From assembly GCA_002110485.1 (NCBI GenBank), contig MOWL01000071.1, forward strand, positions 496,001 to 560,000: a stretch of 64,000 nucleotides of DNA, written 5' to 3'. Position 1 is the stretch's first letter, and each line of letters opens with the position of its first letter. Shown here in pieces: positions 49,703 through 62,729 of this stretch. The notes beneath the pieces were generated by a model, which saw nothing but the letters and a program-made list of their open reading frames with translations, was not told the origin of the DNA and searched no databases. A program made the translations under genes and the position numbers. This DNA is from Emergomyces orientalis. Taxonomy: Eukaryota > Ascomycota > Eurotiomycetes > Onygenales > Ajellomycetaceae.

Positions 49703-52700
49703 TTTGGCTGCTACGGAATTTGGATAATTGCTCAACATTACCTACATATGCATGTATTGATTGGTTTGCACAGTACAAATGTTTAAGAACTGTTTGAGAC
49801 TCCAGAGAAATAAAGTACATTACATTCAAAAGCTCATAGATGAAAAATTAAACAGTGTGAATGTAAATGTGTGCTGTGACATTTGTTGATAGATATGTCG
49901 CCCAATTACATGTATTGTTGATTGAGAAACGTGCAACTTGCCCTCGCTCCAACATGCGCCTCAATGTTAATAATAAAACCGCTAAGGATTTCTTATTCCC
50001 TGTGAGATGTTATGTGTTGAACCAAACCGGAGAATAATGATCGGCTCCTAAAAAAAAAAGAGAGAGGAGAATAGAAATTGTTTTGAGAAAAAAGGTTGAA
50101 GCACTTCACAGGTTGTTCGCTCTGTGCTAAGATACCTTGTAAACCTTTTCTTTCTTGCTTCTCCGTTCTTTCTATTCCGCTGTAATTCACCTCCTGAAAT
50201 GCCAGATGTTCTACTTGCTATTCAAATTTTATTCAGAGCAAATCTCGTTATCCTGCACAATCTCGATTGTTTTGCCACACAAGAGCCAATGGGATGTTAC
50301 ACCTCCAAATGTTGGTCTTGGGATGAAAGATTTCGAGATGCTAAGCATTCATTTCCTTCAGCAACCCGCCTTGCCGGGACCTTGGCGGTGAAGAATAAAA
50401 TTTGGGAACAGCATATTCAATGCTTATGAATGTACTCTACATGTGCCGCACATTGTTTCCAGCAAGCACCAAGTGCAAATTCGTTTGAAGGATTGTATCC
50501 CAGCAGCCGAAATGTAACCAGTGGCATTGCATTTAGCTCACGTTTTGAAACCCTGGGAGCTATTTTTGCGAAAGTGAGGTGAAGTCGCCTTTCCACCCTT
50601 GGGCTTGGATTGGGCATATATCAATCCTATCATCTCTAAACTTAAGCCTAGCAAAACCAGAACGTGTATATTCGAACCGTGATAAAAGGAAACCCTCCCT
50701 TCTAAACAAACGCCTCTCGGCCTGGCTAACATCGGTAAGAACCTCGCGACAATTCTCCGGAACCTAGAAGCCAGGATTTCGAAAACCGGGATGAAGAAGC
50801 AAGGATTATTTTTCGCCTCTAGATAAAACCTACCTGTGTATACTGTGTATACAGCCGCTCCTCAGACGAATAGCCCGTGACATGTAAGCACAACACTTAT
50901 AAGGCTTGCCACGAAGCCTAGACCTAACAGTAATCGGCCGCGCTTTCTCTGCCACTAATAATCAAGGCAGCATCCCAGGCGGGGTAGGTCGGGGGGGGGG
51001 AGAGGTTCCCAGGTGGCAATCAAATCCGCTGCCGAAAAGAGCGCACAACGACATTTTCTTCCCTGCATAAAACTATGACTTCGGCATGAAAAAAGACATA
51101 ATACGCGCCTGGTTCACAGAAGCCAAAAAAAAGACGGCAACAGGTGGAGAATTTTAGCCAGAGCTTGCCAGAGCACGATAGCCCACCACGATTGAAACCG
51201 AGTAACTGGAAAGTAACTTTCATGCTTGTGCAAAAGATCTTGGAGGCATTTATGTCCCCCATTCCTTGAGAATCCAGCATGAATCTAAAATGTCTGCACC
51301 CATTAGGAAATGTTAGAAATTGGATGTTCCAAAAATTCTGTAAGTTGGCATGATTGGATGCCCAGATGCCCCTCCCTGGGCTCCTCCCTCCCCATCTCTG
51401 CCGTGGACAACGCATTAGGTGCTGCTTATGCAGAAGACTGCAGCTCTACGTCTTGTCAGTGGATGAAATATTCCCAGCAATAGGGAAACTAATAGGATCA
51501 CTCCGCGGCATGGAGTTTCTCCCGGTAGTGGAGTTGTGCAGGTGAGTGATTCAAACCATGCTTTTTCATCTGCCTGTTTTTCTCCAAGCTGCTTTTATGC
51601 ACGTTGTTGTTCAAACTCGGCAAGCTGCAGAAAACCGCTCCCATGCAACGTCGTGGTTGGCGCGGGGTGCTTGGACTTTAGAACTCCAGGAAGCAGAGAA
51701 AAGGGTGTGGCTTTTGTAGAAAATTTTGATGTGTGCTGGCGGAGAGACACTTGATCTGGTTAGAGGTGGCTGCCTGCCCCCGCTTGGCCAGGCAAGAGCA
51801 GGGTACGGGCATCGTAAAAGCGCAACATTAAGCAGAGAGGAGCGAAGGGGATGAGTACAGTACAAGCACTGATTTTGAAATAATGAGCGTTGAAGCCCCA
51901 TCCATCTGATATTTATTTGATAGAAACACGAGAATATGGCTATGGGTTACTGATATCTTGATCTCCCTTGCAAGGGAAAATACCCAATGGCCTTTCTATT
52001 TTAGACAACCGTATTGCATGTATATCTTTCAGTACGCGGCTGGTCACACCAGTTCGTCCTGACTGCTGGGTGTACCGAGACCTCAGCGACGGCTCTTCCG
52101 GGGGAACGAAGCCGGGTCACGCTTGTAATACGCTTGTTCACGCTTGTACCATGGCTAAACTCTGGGTCTGGAAGATCACAGGGTCTGTGCTTAGGACTCC
52201 GCGGACGGGTTCGTTCTAGCTTTGGGCTGTATTGTATCGAAACAGAGTACGGTTTGTTTTGTATAGTTATTACATGTGCTTCGTTCGGTTACGATACGGT
52301 ATGAGCTGGTACAGATATGCATTTGTTGAAACATGCGCACAGACATCCTCATACGCTTCCCCTTGTTCAGTTTTGCTTTTTAAACCTGGGGACGAACTTT
52401 GGATGGAAGAAGAATAACATAAAACGACCAGTCATTGGCAACGGAGTGCGTGAAAATTTTTTGTCTTGCCCTTACCGCCTCCTCTTCATATCGTGGCCGG
52501 TCTTTTCGTCGGTAAGCCAATATTTCTATCCCCTTCTTCAAATGGGCCCATATGCTCAGTGCTCGCTCACTTGGTTCGCGCAATCGAGCCGGAAGTTTCG
52601 AGGATTGCCTTGCCCTTCTTGATGGCAGCGACCACGGCCTTCGGAATGCCAAATGCTGGGTCCTGGGCAATTGGGATAGGATGAATATATATCCTTTGCT

Positions 52701-54148
52701 TGAATTTTATCCTGCAACCAGTCCCCATTCATCCCTATATACTTCTTATACAATCTCCCGGTCTAGGACCGCTAGGGCCCTCGATTATTCTCCACCTTTT
52801 GTCCCGAGATATCGAAATTAAAAATCTGATTGAGTTGTGCGAGGCTGGTGGTATGCTGTGGTGCTGTGTTAATCGTGACACAGAATCTATGACATCGCAC
52901 ACTTAGGCCCTAGTGTTAGCTAGGAAAAAAATTGACCCAGAACCACCCGGCGTTGGATTACACAAACAGTGGCATATGTATGGATGGCATTCGGGGTCTA
53001 CCGCGAATCTGGATCGGGGACCTCCATATCATATGCTGGAAACTCAACACTCCCAAATCTATTTTCCGGATCAGGAACAAATGCGGTTATCATATTTATC
53101 TGCCCTTAAATCTCCCCGCTTCTGTTTCGTCTGCTTTGGAAGTAGAGTTACGGGATTTGAAGTTATCCTTCCCAGAGAAAACAAACTCCCCGAGACTTGT
53201 TTCTACTGTGATTTAAATGCCAGTTGTAATCAGGAAAACCCCGTGGATTAGCAGGCAGCTAGTTCTTTGATCAACGGAGATGATTCTCCTATTTGAATTA
53301 ATAGAAGCCATAATCTATCCCTCTCTATTCGCAGCATCGTTACCAATGTTTCGATACAGGTATTATGCCGCATGAAAATTTATCGTGGAGTTTTTATTTC
53401 TTTTTGGAATCTAGTTGGAGAACATTGTCGTCTTCACCAGAGCTCGTGGGGTAATAACCCTGGCAAATGGGTAATAAATACTATGGCAGCAAGACGGCTC
53501 CAGCCTGGGTCTTTCTCCCAAATTACCCCATGTGGTAATGGAGAAGAACTTAACAACTGCGCATATCCGTGATAGATGCTGATGGGAATATGAGCCTTGT
53601 CCAGGGCACGATTGGATCAGCTGGACGGTGTGGCAGTGTACTAAATCTTGCGAGGTTTTGGAAAATTAATTGGGAGGCGCACGCATATCACTGGCAAGAT
53701 CCAATGACTAATTGGAAGAGAGACTTTAGCATTACCAGAGCAATGTGTTAGGGGGAATGGAGCCAAAAGAACCGTTAAATAAATGCCTTATCCCCTGCAG
53801 CATTGTGTCTGTAGCGACCCCAAGGATGAAGGAAGATAAGATGGCATGAGCTAGAGGAAGCGCCTAGATCGAATATGAGGAGCTGTGGCATAGATGAAGG
53901 AATCTGGAAACCCCCTGCATATGTATGTTGTCGTTGGAGGCCACTTTCTGGCGGATGGCCGCGTCCCTTCTTACCAATTCAAGGGAATGACATGACAGGT
54001 GAGGCTCCAAAGACTGAGGCGAGCCTCCACCACGAAACCGCCATCAACCTGCCAGGCAAAAAGAAAAGAAATTCTTTTCCCACTGAAACACAACTCAGCC
54101 GTCCAAGAGAAGATATTAAAGAACAAAAAAGAAAAAGAAATTGTTGTT

Positions 54149-54270
54149 GACAAGAGCGAGACTCGAACTCACGCGGGTTTCCCCATACCGGATCAGGAAA
54201 TCCTTATTTAGGAATTTCCAAGTGTTCACGTGACTTGAACGGTACGCCTTAACCACTCGGCCATCTTGTC
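54149..54270 (-). tRNA. tRNA-Leu (anticodon CAA) with 42-nt intron
   Basis: The acceptor stem GACAAGA/TCTTGTC pairs fully over 7 bp. The D-arm contains TGGCCGAGTGG, the anticodon stem TACCG/CGGTA has the loop TTCAAG-C once the intron is removed, a long variable arm (class II) is present, and the T-arm has GTGAG-TTCGAGT-CTCGC. The intron lies at 54192-54233, one base after the anticodon, the canonical 37/38 position. tRNA-Leu(CAA) is intron-bearing in many fungi, including yeast. It must be spliced by the SEN complex, one subunit of which is encoded 8.5 kb away. Confidence 0.93.
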
Positions 54271-56511
54271 ATGTTTAACATTGCTTTTGGGGCTGCTAAA
54301 TTCTCATGTCATCCACCTGCATCTCACGTTTTGTTCGATTACGTAACCTAAGTCCTTAGACAGATTCAAAATTCCGCAGATATAACAACTTCCCGCTTTT
54401 GACGTTTGTCAACTAACAAGAACGCGGATATTTCTACGGGCGCGCGCGCTCGCTCCTCACCGCCGCTTTCTCAGCCGTCATAAACATGGCTTCAAATCAG
54501 GCCGGATTGCTCTCGTGGACTATTGGACCCGCTATTGAGCTGGGGGTGGAAAGAGCCTGCTGATTAGATTGCTCGCGTCAGAGACCTGTTGCCGACTTGA
54601 TTGTCCTGTGGGAAATGTCCAAATTGGATCGGCGAAATGATGAGCCGTTATTACGGTCCGGGGTTTAGCCAAAATCCTTAAGCTCCAGACCCGTCACTCG
54701 GATTAATGGAAGGATAAGTAGCCGAATCTAATGGCTAGTTGCAGGCTGCTTCTCTGAATGATGTGCTGGAGATCTTTTTTTGACAGGATCTCGATCCATT
54801 TTCCAAAGAAAATATTTGGCTGGTTGTTCAGTATCCCAAGGATTTATTTACGAAAATGACTTCTAGAGATCCTATTTTCTTTAACAAAACACTCTTTGAA
54901 AAGGGAACGAACCATTCCGCTCCTGACGAGGCAGACTCCTTGCATTCTGTAGACAATAAAATTGAACCACCCCAGATTTCCACTTATGACGCCGCTCCCA
55001 TCCCAGGTCCGGGGTACATAAACTTCAAGGATCTCAGAACCTGATATCGACCCCCAAAATGCGCACCATGAGTACGAATCTCCGTGGTCAGTTACAGTTA
55101 CATCAGCCGCCGCCCAGATATAGGGAACATAGGGCATGAAACCCAACAATCATCAAGTAGCACCCGCAGGGCATCTTATGCCGCTTTCGGCATATAATTT
55201 CTCTCTTTTGAAAAGGATCTGGGGATACCAAAGCTATTATTCCTCATACCCCACGCTTTCACAGCGCGTCCTGCAGGGGCACATTTTACCATCCTCATTT
55301 AAGAGCTGAATAACCCCAATATCGTGAGTCCGCCCGGCCCGCCTGGGTGAATTCTACCAATGTAATATACTTCCCGTTATCTAAAGGCGCCATCCGTTAG
55401 GTACATGGCGGGCCATATATCAGTAACATCGCGAATAAAGTCCTCAACAAGCTGGTATGCATGGAATACGTCATCGTGGCTTACCATTCGCTGCGTTGGC
55501 CATCCTATGTGGAAGCCAGGTCGCGACACCGCGGGATGGACGAGTTTGCTGTAGCCGCTCCTCCCGGGGATCTGCCGCAAGCATTATGCGTCATCGAAGA
55601 ATTGATTATTTGATGAAGCGTTAAAGAACAGTTATATAAATGCAAGTTATCGGCGGGCACTTACAATGTGGCGGCGGGCAGAAATGGTGTGGTGGTTTTC
55701 ACTCTCTCGATAATTTTGCTCGGATAAATGAGATACAGGGCCAGAGCAGAATTATGAAAATAATCAATCCTTCAGCCTTTGGTATTTATCCTCCACAATT
55801 TCCTCGTAAAGTTTTGAGGCCGAAGAATCATAAATTCTCCAGGAAATGGATCACCCTTTTTTACCCCGCAAAATGTGACATCCCCTGATTCACACGCCAA
55901 GCCATTTTGTTATTAAGTTATTGCTAAAGGACTTTGCAGGCTGAAACATCCAACGTTGCAGCACCACTCCCAAAACGCCAACGATCTCCAAACGGATCAA
56001 GGGTCAAACCTAATTGAAAATGAACACCCAAGCCACAAACTTCTCGCAAAAGTCATGCTTCTGTCAAGCAAGGGTGAGAGTTCTGATCAAACCACGCTCC
56101 AGCAGGCTGGAACGTACGCAATCCTTGGCTGTTGCATATCCATACAAACTCACGCGCTTAGGTGACATCTTTGGTGAGGTATGACAATGCCTGCACATCT
56201 CGCGACGCTTGAAGTAAAGGATGTTCCTGAATTGGGGCTGATATGTTCCTCAATGGCTGTCGTGCTGCGATGCTAGGAAATGCTTCGACAGGGCTGGAGC
56301 GATAGTCTATAAAGGGGTGTCCAACTTCCTACATCCCTTAACTTGTTTTTTAATTTATATTTGTGGCTTGGTCAAAGAGAACACATATATAATCCTACAC
56401 CTGCACTTATTTTATTTTATCCATTCCTCAGAGCATACGTCGATCTCATTTAACCTCCGCGCGTTTTAATATCACCTATTACACTAAAAAGCAACGGAAA
56501 TTGCAGCAATC
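54271..56511. other. Intergenic, upstream of cupredoxin gene
   Basis: No gene is supported. A TATAAA lies near the right end. Confidence 0.5.
56308..56313 (+). promoter_or_regulatory. TATA box of the cupredoxin gene
   Basis: TATAAA in the context GTCTATAAAGG lies about 200 bases upstream of the ATG, followed by pyrimidine-rich DNA. It fits a strongly expressed secreted protein. Confidence 0.55.
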
Positions 56512-56896
56512 ATGAAATCCATAATCAGCACTGCCGCCCTCATCGCTGTTGCTTGCGCAGCTACAATCGATGTCAAGGTTGGCGATAACGGCCTTACGTT
56601 TGAACCCAGCACCATCAAGGCTAGCGAAGGTGACGACATCGTCTTCCATTTCTTCCCCAGAAACCACGACGTCGCTGTAGGGCCCTTCGATGCGCCATGC
56701 ACCGCTTCAGACGACGGTTTCTATTCCGGCCTCATCAACATCGACGGCAGCCAGCCTGATGCTACCTTCACCGTGAGAATCAATGACACGAATCCCATCT
56801 GGCTTTACTGCACCACCCGTGGCCATTGCCAGGGCGGCATGAGTGCTGTCATTAACCCTCCGTGAGTGTTTCACTTCTTATTTTATTTCCCCTGCT

Positions 56897-56927
<31 letters not shown>

Positions 56928-57274
56928 GACCCTGTGACTAATATCGCGAGAAATTCAGGGCCGGTGGGAACACCCTCGAAGCCTACCAAGCCGCTTCTAA
57001 AAACGCGAACAGCGTCCGACCACAGCAAGTTCGGGGCGGTATCTTCAGAGAGAATGGGGGCGCAAATCAATCAGGCTCCGCCTCAGGAACACCTTCCACT
57101 ACTCCGACTGGAACTGGTGCTGCTACTGGAACTGGTGCTCCTACTGGGACCGGTACTGCTGCCCCTACCGGTACTCCTGGTGCCGCATCTGCCCTCTTCA
57201 GTGAAGGAACCATGCTTTTTAATGTATTCGCTGCAGTTGTCGCGGGTGGTGCAGGATTGGTTGGTCTTCTGTAG
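56512..57274 (+). CDS. GPI-anchored extracellular cupredoxin, 2 exons, 221 aa
   Basis: Exons are 56512-56861 and 56959-57274. Signal peptide 1-17 (MKSIISTAALIAVACAA) precedes a plastocyanin-like domain (about 18-117). The type-1 copper ligands are visible as His52 (RNHDV), Cys100, His105 and Met110 (LYCTTRGHCQGGM). A Ser/Thr/Gly/Pro-rich stalk (repeats of TGTGA, PTGT) follows. The hydrophobic tail (MLFNVFAAVVAGGAGLVGLL) fits a GPI-anchor signal, so the protein should sit on the cell wall or plasma membrane. Members of this family of extracellular Ser-rich proteins are conserved in Pezizomycotina; their electron partner is unknown. The intron carries an uninterrupted run of about 29 T (56899-56927). 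Confidence 0.92.
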
Positions 57275-58295
57275 GTGAAGAACCTCGAAGCAAGTGGCGG
57301 CCAGGGAGTTAGTTGGATCGCTATTATTATACCATTATTATTCAGTTTTTACACTGGGTGTTAATTCCCTCCCTCATTTTATTGGCGGAGAAGGAAGTGC
57401 CACATGGCCTTGATCTCGCGTGTTTGGTTGGCATTGAGAGTGTGGAGAAGGGGGGAATTTTACGTGCATATAGTTTTGTGTCTGTCCTGCTTACTGCTTA
57501 TTTTGATTGACTAGTCTTAGTACTTCCTTCTCCTTTTTCGTCCATGATGTAGATATTCTTGGCTACTGATGATTTTTACAGGCTACCTTGATTTTTGGTG
57601 GTTGTTCTGGGTCTTACGTTAAGTTGTAATGCACACAAGGAAAACGAAATAGATAACTGTTGCCATGCATGCATGAGATATGTTCTATTACCTGTTATGT
57701 TTTCATTTTGATTTTTGAATTTTTCTTCTTTTTGGGAACGATATCTTGTACGTAGTGGGACCGACCCGGGATCTAGACCTTTACTACCCCTTTTTAGCTG
57801 CCAACATCAAGTTTCAGGGGGGTTTTATCACTTCCAACTCTGCAAGATTTAGGAGTAATAATCATGAAAACAACCCAGTTCCCACAATATTACCTTTTTT
57901 CACCCCTCCAGTGTAGGTATATCGTTTGGATAAAAATATGGGCTTAACTTAATTAGCCAGATTAAGCGGCGTGGAGTTTTGCTCATCACATAGAGGGGAT
58001 GTTTGTTGGCTCCAAAGGCCTCCCGTCTTTGGCTGCCACACTAATGGTAATAGAAATTAATAGACGTAACTGACTTAGACCCGAATGGGTATTATAGAAA
58101 TTTCGTAAGTCGCAAAGTACGATAATTGAATTAAGTAGATTGACTTGCTAAGGACGAACACGACTCTACCGACCCCAATGGTCCTCGTGGTTGTCAGATA
58201 ACACAACATGCGGCTCTCAATCACCACATGCGTCTGTACCAATTACCACCAAATAGAACCAAATAAACAACCCTGGAAACTGGATGTGAGGATAA
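57275..58295. other. Spacer between convergent genes
   Basis: This is the 3' region of the cupredoxin gene (+) and the dioxygenase (-). I see no gene. Confidence 0.5.
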
Positions 58296-59543
58296 TTAGG
58301 TATAAATCCTGCGACTCATCATTTCCGTCCCCATATTCTTTTCATAATCAATTTCCTTATGCAGCGCCGGTCGATTTCCTAACGCGCGACGAATAATCCA
58401 GTCCTTGCTCTTAATCTCCTCCTCCACCACCACCGCCCCCGTTTCGTCCCTAAGCGCAAGCGGCGGGATACAATCACTTCCCTCCAGCCGCTTTAGAATG
58501 ATATCATCCTCTGGCCGTGAAAAGTACACTAGGCTATATCTGGTAGTCTCGGCCTGTGGCCCAGGGGGAGACACCACTCTGTGTATATTAGAGCGTAAAA
58601 GTCCATTCGTGAACTTCACCATGGCATCGCCGAGATTTATGATCGCGTGACCGGGTAAGGGGCGCACATAGCACCACTCCGCGTCCCGGCCTGGTGGCAA
58701 GATTTGAAGGCCGCTTACTCGGTTGAAGAGGACAGTTACGCTGCCAAAGTCTGTGTGCTGACCTAGTGCCGTGCGTCTGTCGTCTGGGGGTTGCGGTGGC
58801 GCTTTGATCAGTCGTACCTGGTCTCCACCGATAGCATGGAGGCGGTGCAGGTTTGCTAGGGTAGATGGAGGCAGGCGGAGCTTCTCATTCAACAAGTTCA
58901 GGACCGTGGTCACGATGCTGTGGGCGTTGGTCATGAATGATTTGAAAAGTGGTCGAGATTTTTGGAGGATGTCCGGCGCTGGTAGGGGCTCTGAAACTCC
59001 GAAGATATCGTCCTTGGAAACCTAGTTAATTTGGTTAGCGCTTCCTTGATGAACTGTGCCCAGCTACCCTAGTAGCTAACATTATGATACGCATATAATT
59101 TTTATATCCAGAATCATCAAAAACACTAGGTGCTGCAAGTTTGGGTGGTTGTTTTTTTTTGGGGGGGTTTTTTTTGAAAGGGGCAATGATACATTATAAA
59201 ATTCATTCCTGTCAGGGTTCCCTTGCTTGTCAACGACTGCTGCGCCTGTCTCTTTGTATCCGAAATATGAATTCTCTTTGCTAAAATCATACCGCCGCTT
59301 CTCGTCTAGGTCTAGCTCGAATAGCTGCTCCCCGATGCCGAAGAGTTGATCAGCATCTGCAAGGATCGCACTGCCGCGCAGGTCGAGATAGAAGAACCCC
59401 AAGTCCTTGCATGCGCTGTAGAAGCGTTCCACTTCGGTCTCTTCATGGCTTAGGAGCTTTTCCAGCGAGAGACGAAGAAGCGGGGCGCACGGTACGTCAT
59501 CTGCAAACGGAGGGATTCCGGCGAAGTTCTTTTCATAAGACAT
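58296..59543 (-). CDS. 2-oxoglutarate/Fe(II)-dependent oxygenase (isopenicillin-N-synthase-like), 2 exons, 358 aa
   Basis: Exons are 59543-59193 and 59021-58296; the intron is 171 nt and phase 0. The N-terminal domain (about 25-120: ERFYSACKDLGFFYLDL, SYFGYKETGAA) is the DIOX_N part. The C-terminal jelly-roll holds the iron triad His206-x-Asp208 (QHTDFG) and His264 (SNIHRV), and Arg278-Ser280 (RYS) for 2-oxoglutarate. Length and motifs fit the fungal IPNS/flavanone-dioxygenase-like group. These hydroxylate, desaturate or cyclise small molecules with O2 and 2-oxoglutarate. The substrate is unknown and no pathway gene is adjacent. It is divergent from pop4 across 612 bp. Confidence 0.9.
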
Positions 59544-60155
59544 GCTCTTTATTGTTCATGGGATTATTGACATAAATGTTGAGATTGTACCGTACAAGAT
59601 GGAGTAAGTATAGAGATTTTGACCAGTGGGGAATAGGAGCAGTTTCATGGCATCTATGTTTGGCACCATGGTTTTTAGGTCTGATCAGATAGCCGTTGAT
59701 AAATGCTCCGCGCTGCATTAATTTCCCCGATCTGTGAGGCGGGGAAGGGCAGAAATGCCGAGGCCTTGTTTCTTGTAATGAGTTTCAGGCAGAGATATGT
59801 GAAATCTAGTGGGTGGGGAGTTTTAACGGCTATGAATTTGGAGTTGGAATATGCCCTATCAACCGTTTAAGTCTGTAGCAGGTTGCACACGCCATTAATG
59901 AACTGCTAGCATGTCCGCATTGGACATCTTTAGCCAGTATATGCCAGATATTAGGTTTGGATTAATTAAAAGAGACGCCCAAAATATCCTGCTGCTGTTG
60001 TAGCGAGGTTGGAAATAAGAATTGTGGATGGATAGATTGCGGGGGTCGGGAGTGGCCTGCTTAGTCACCACAGCTGCTCCGAATTTCAATATTTCCCAAA
60101 CATCGGATATGACATGACATCGCATGGACGCTGATGAATAGCCTCCACGTCAATA
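59544..60155. promoter_or_regulatory. Divergent intergenic region, dioxygenase / pop4
   Basis: 612 bp separate two divergent start codons. I see no clear TATA box and no further gene. Confidence 0.45.
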
Positions 60156-60947
60156 ATGGCAACTTCCGATGCTGCTCCCAATACGCGCACCCATATTGCA
60201 CAGCAGCTGATATCCCGCGCACATTCACCTAATACAGCTTCTGACCTCTTCACGGAGAGAGTAAAACAAAAACCTCTCTTCCTACGCCCGACATCTCCAA
60301 CACCTGCCGACAACCGTTCTCGTCGGCGACTCCACCGTTTGCGGAAGAAGGAATATTTCTTGCGGAAGCAAAAACCTAAACCCCTCTCTGCTCGAGAGCA
60401 AAGGGCTACCGGCATCTACGACCTACCGAAGGATGAGATCAAATATGACGTCTTTAGAGGCCTTCACCAGATGTGGATTGAATACATGCACGACGTCTTG
60501 GATTTGAAACGGGATAATCCCAAAACTTACATTAATCCTTTAATCCATGGGAGTCTACTCGCTAGCGCAGATTTCCATGGAGCTGAACTTGAGATCGTAC
60601 GTAGCAGATGTGTTAGTCGCGTTGGAGTGAAGGGCATAGTTGTTAGGGATTCCAAGTTTACATTCATTGTGGTGACGGAGAAGGATGAAGCCAAGAGTAA
60701 GTTGCGAGATTGTGTATAATTTCTATTCGCTATGTATCCCGTAATGTTTTGGCTAACATATTTCCTAGCAATCCCAAAAGAGCATACAATATTTCGTTTT
60801 CAAATCCCCCTTCCTACCAGTGAGGGCAAAGACCTGAAAACGGACCAGAATAATCTTATTTTCGAACTACATGGGAGCCAGTTCGAGAATCGACCCGTTG
60901 ATAGAGCTAACAAAAAATTTAAGTGGAAGAATTTGGACTATCTTTGA
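60156..60947 (+). CDS. pop4: RNase P/MRP protein subunit Pop4 (Rpp29), 2 exons, 239 aa
   Basis: Exons are 60156-60696 and 60769-60947; the 72-nt intron has GTAAGT and TTTCCTAG. Residues 1-80 are a basic, disordered extension (RSRRRLHRLRKKEYFLRKQKPK) likely to contact RNA. The Sm-like UPF0086 barrel follows from about residue 95 (YDVFRGLHQMWIEYM, then LLASADFHGAELEIVRS, GIVVRDSKFTF, IPKEHTIFRFQIP). It ends in FELHGSQFENRPVDRA. This matches eukaryotic Pop4/Rpp29, a core subunit of RNase P (5' maturation of pre-tRNA) and RNase MRP in the nucleus. The length is close to other fungal members. Confidence 0.93.
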
Positions 60948-62729
60948 ATGCTGCCGAATACCAGGACTTGAAAACCACTACCCCCAAAACTCGATTTCTC
61001 GCTCGAACTGGTGGTGCACGCTGGACATGCTAAGACATTTGAGCAAAAATAAACACCTGCACGGATCGCCACTCTGTCTTATGTTCGAAAACTATCCTTG
61101 GGGCATCCTTATATCTGGCCGCAATATATCGACAGCAGGGAATTATCCTCCATCAGGGCGATGAATTTGTTCGTTAGGCCCTTGTGCTTTGGCATGTCGA
61201 TATCAACCCACGGCTGTACATCCACAACCTTACACAATTGTTTGAAAGGGAGCATCAAGCTGCATTTTACTGGAAAAGGTCGACAACCTGGACTGCATCC
61301 CCGCGTAGCTGCACGAGAAAGGACCTTACTTTATATCGTGCGACATGCACACGGCCATGCTTCTCTTCTGCATGAGGGGGGGGAGGGGATGAAGTTTCTG
61401 TTAAAGGGATACGGCCTCCACTATTTTTTCGATTGGTGGTCCAAGCAGATTTTGTTGTTGAACAACGAAAGACTTTTTGGGGAGAAGTTCGAGTCAGTAT
61501 AATAGGACAGCTCAAGGTATTCCATTCCATTGGGCCCGACTTATCTACTAGAACTTTTGATAATGAATGGATGCTGCACTGTTGTTGAGACGAAAAACTT
61601 TCGCGACGTATTTTCTCGTTGATGCTCGGTCATATACTAAATCACCAAAGGTTGAATGACTCGATAAACGGATATCGGGTTGTTTTCTTCCCTTCATCGG
61701 GCAACCGCGATGAAAAATCTTACTATTGTTAAAGCCTACCTCGGTCACGGTAGACGAGATAGCTGCCAGCCCTTGTTTAGGAAGTCGATTCTAACGGAAG
61801 TTGGTGCTAAACCTAGCAAATACCTCTCCGCCAATATGACCTTCTGTGGCTCCTGAACCTCTTTGGAGCAACCCCAGTCCGAGCAATTGGTTGATATTGC
61901 TATATTCTACTTTCAATCATGTTATATAAGACGACGCTTTGAATGGGAATCTAGGAAGTGTGAAATCCCTTCAATTCGTGCATCAATGTATTTTATGCTT
62001 AGTTGTGGATATCACTGCATGGTGTGAATTTTATAAGCTATGGGAAAAAGCCAAGTGGACAAAAATAAGACGTAAGGATGTTTAGGAAGGGATTTCATTG
62101 ATTTTATTCATATTAATCATATTATTACTCAATATGTAAGATTGGTGGCGTTTGCCTTGAATGGGTACATCAGGCTTGTAAATAGCGTAGTATTATACCA
62201 ACCATGATAATTAAGAGGAAAAGTAATCCAGGGGGAAACTTCGCTCTCAATGTTATTAGTTACCCTGCGTCCAGTCGCATCGATTGGATATCATTTCGCA
62301 CTAGGCAATCATTGGCATGATAGGTGGGCGCATTCCCACATAAAAGTTACAGGGCGCGTCGCGGGGCCGTCTATAGACATAGCCAAACCCGACCTACAGC
62401 ATGGTTTTATCGTTGATCCCTTTTAGCGATGAATCAGCTGCAACCTTCCGAGGATTTTTAATGTATCTTGTTGTTCACCGCGTTCGTTTGGTGAGGGATC
62501 ACCCCGTACACCGGTTCTCGGCATGCGGATGGTGAAGTCACGGAAAATACATTCCGTTTGAAGGCCTCTAGCGCAAGCCATTTCCAGGAAGGCATAATAT
62601 GCTTCCAGGAATGTAAATTCCATGGTTATGGTATCGATAAGACCTAACTGGCTGTTTCTAGGTGATACCGAGCTTTTTCCGTGAAAAGTTTCAAAATATA
62701 TCCACAAAAAACTGTAGGCATCTAGACAT
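60948..62729. other. Region between convergent pop4 and sen34
   Basis: No intact gene is supported. Frames at 61020-61500 (for example NPRLYIHNLTQLFERE and FVRPLCFGMSIST in different frames) look slightly protein-like but are mutually out of frame, with no start or family. They may be a relic. Confidence 0.35.

Larger units (their letters stand above)
45138..54148. other. Gene-poor region (9.0 kb)
   Basis: No gene is supported. It contains (TA)10 at 45651-45670, hairpins and T18 at 48672-48778, GGTGGAGGGA repeats at 49258-49298, G17 at 49686-49702 and G10 at 50991-51000. Short frames show no family resemblance. Confidence 0.5.
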
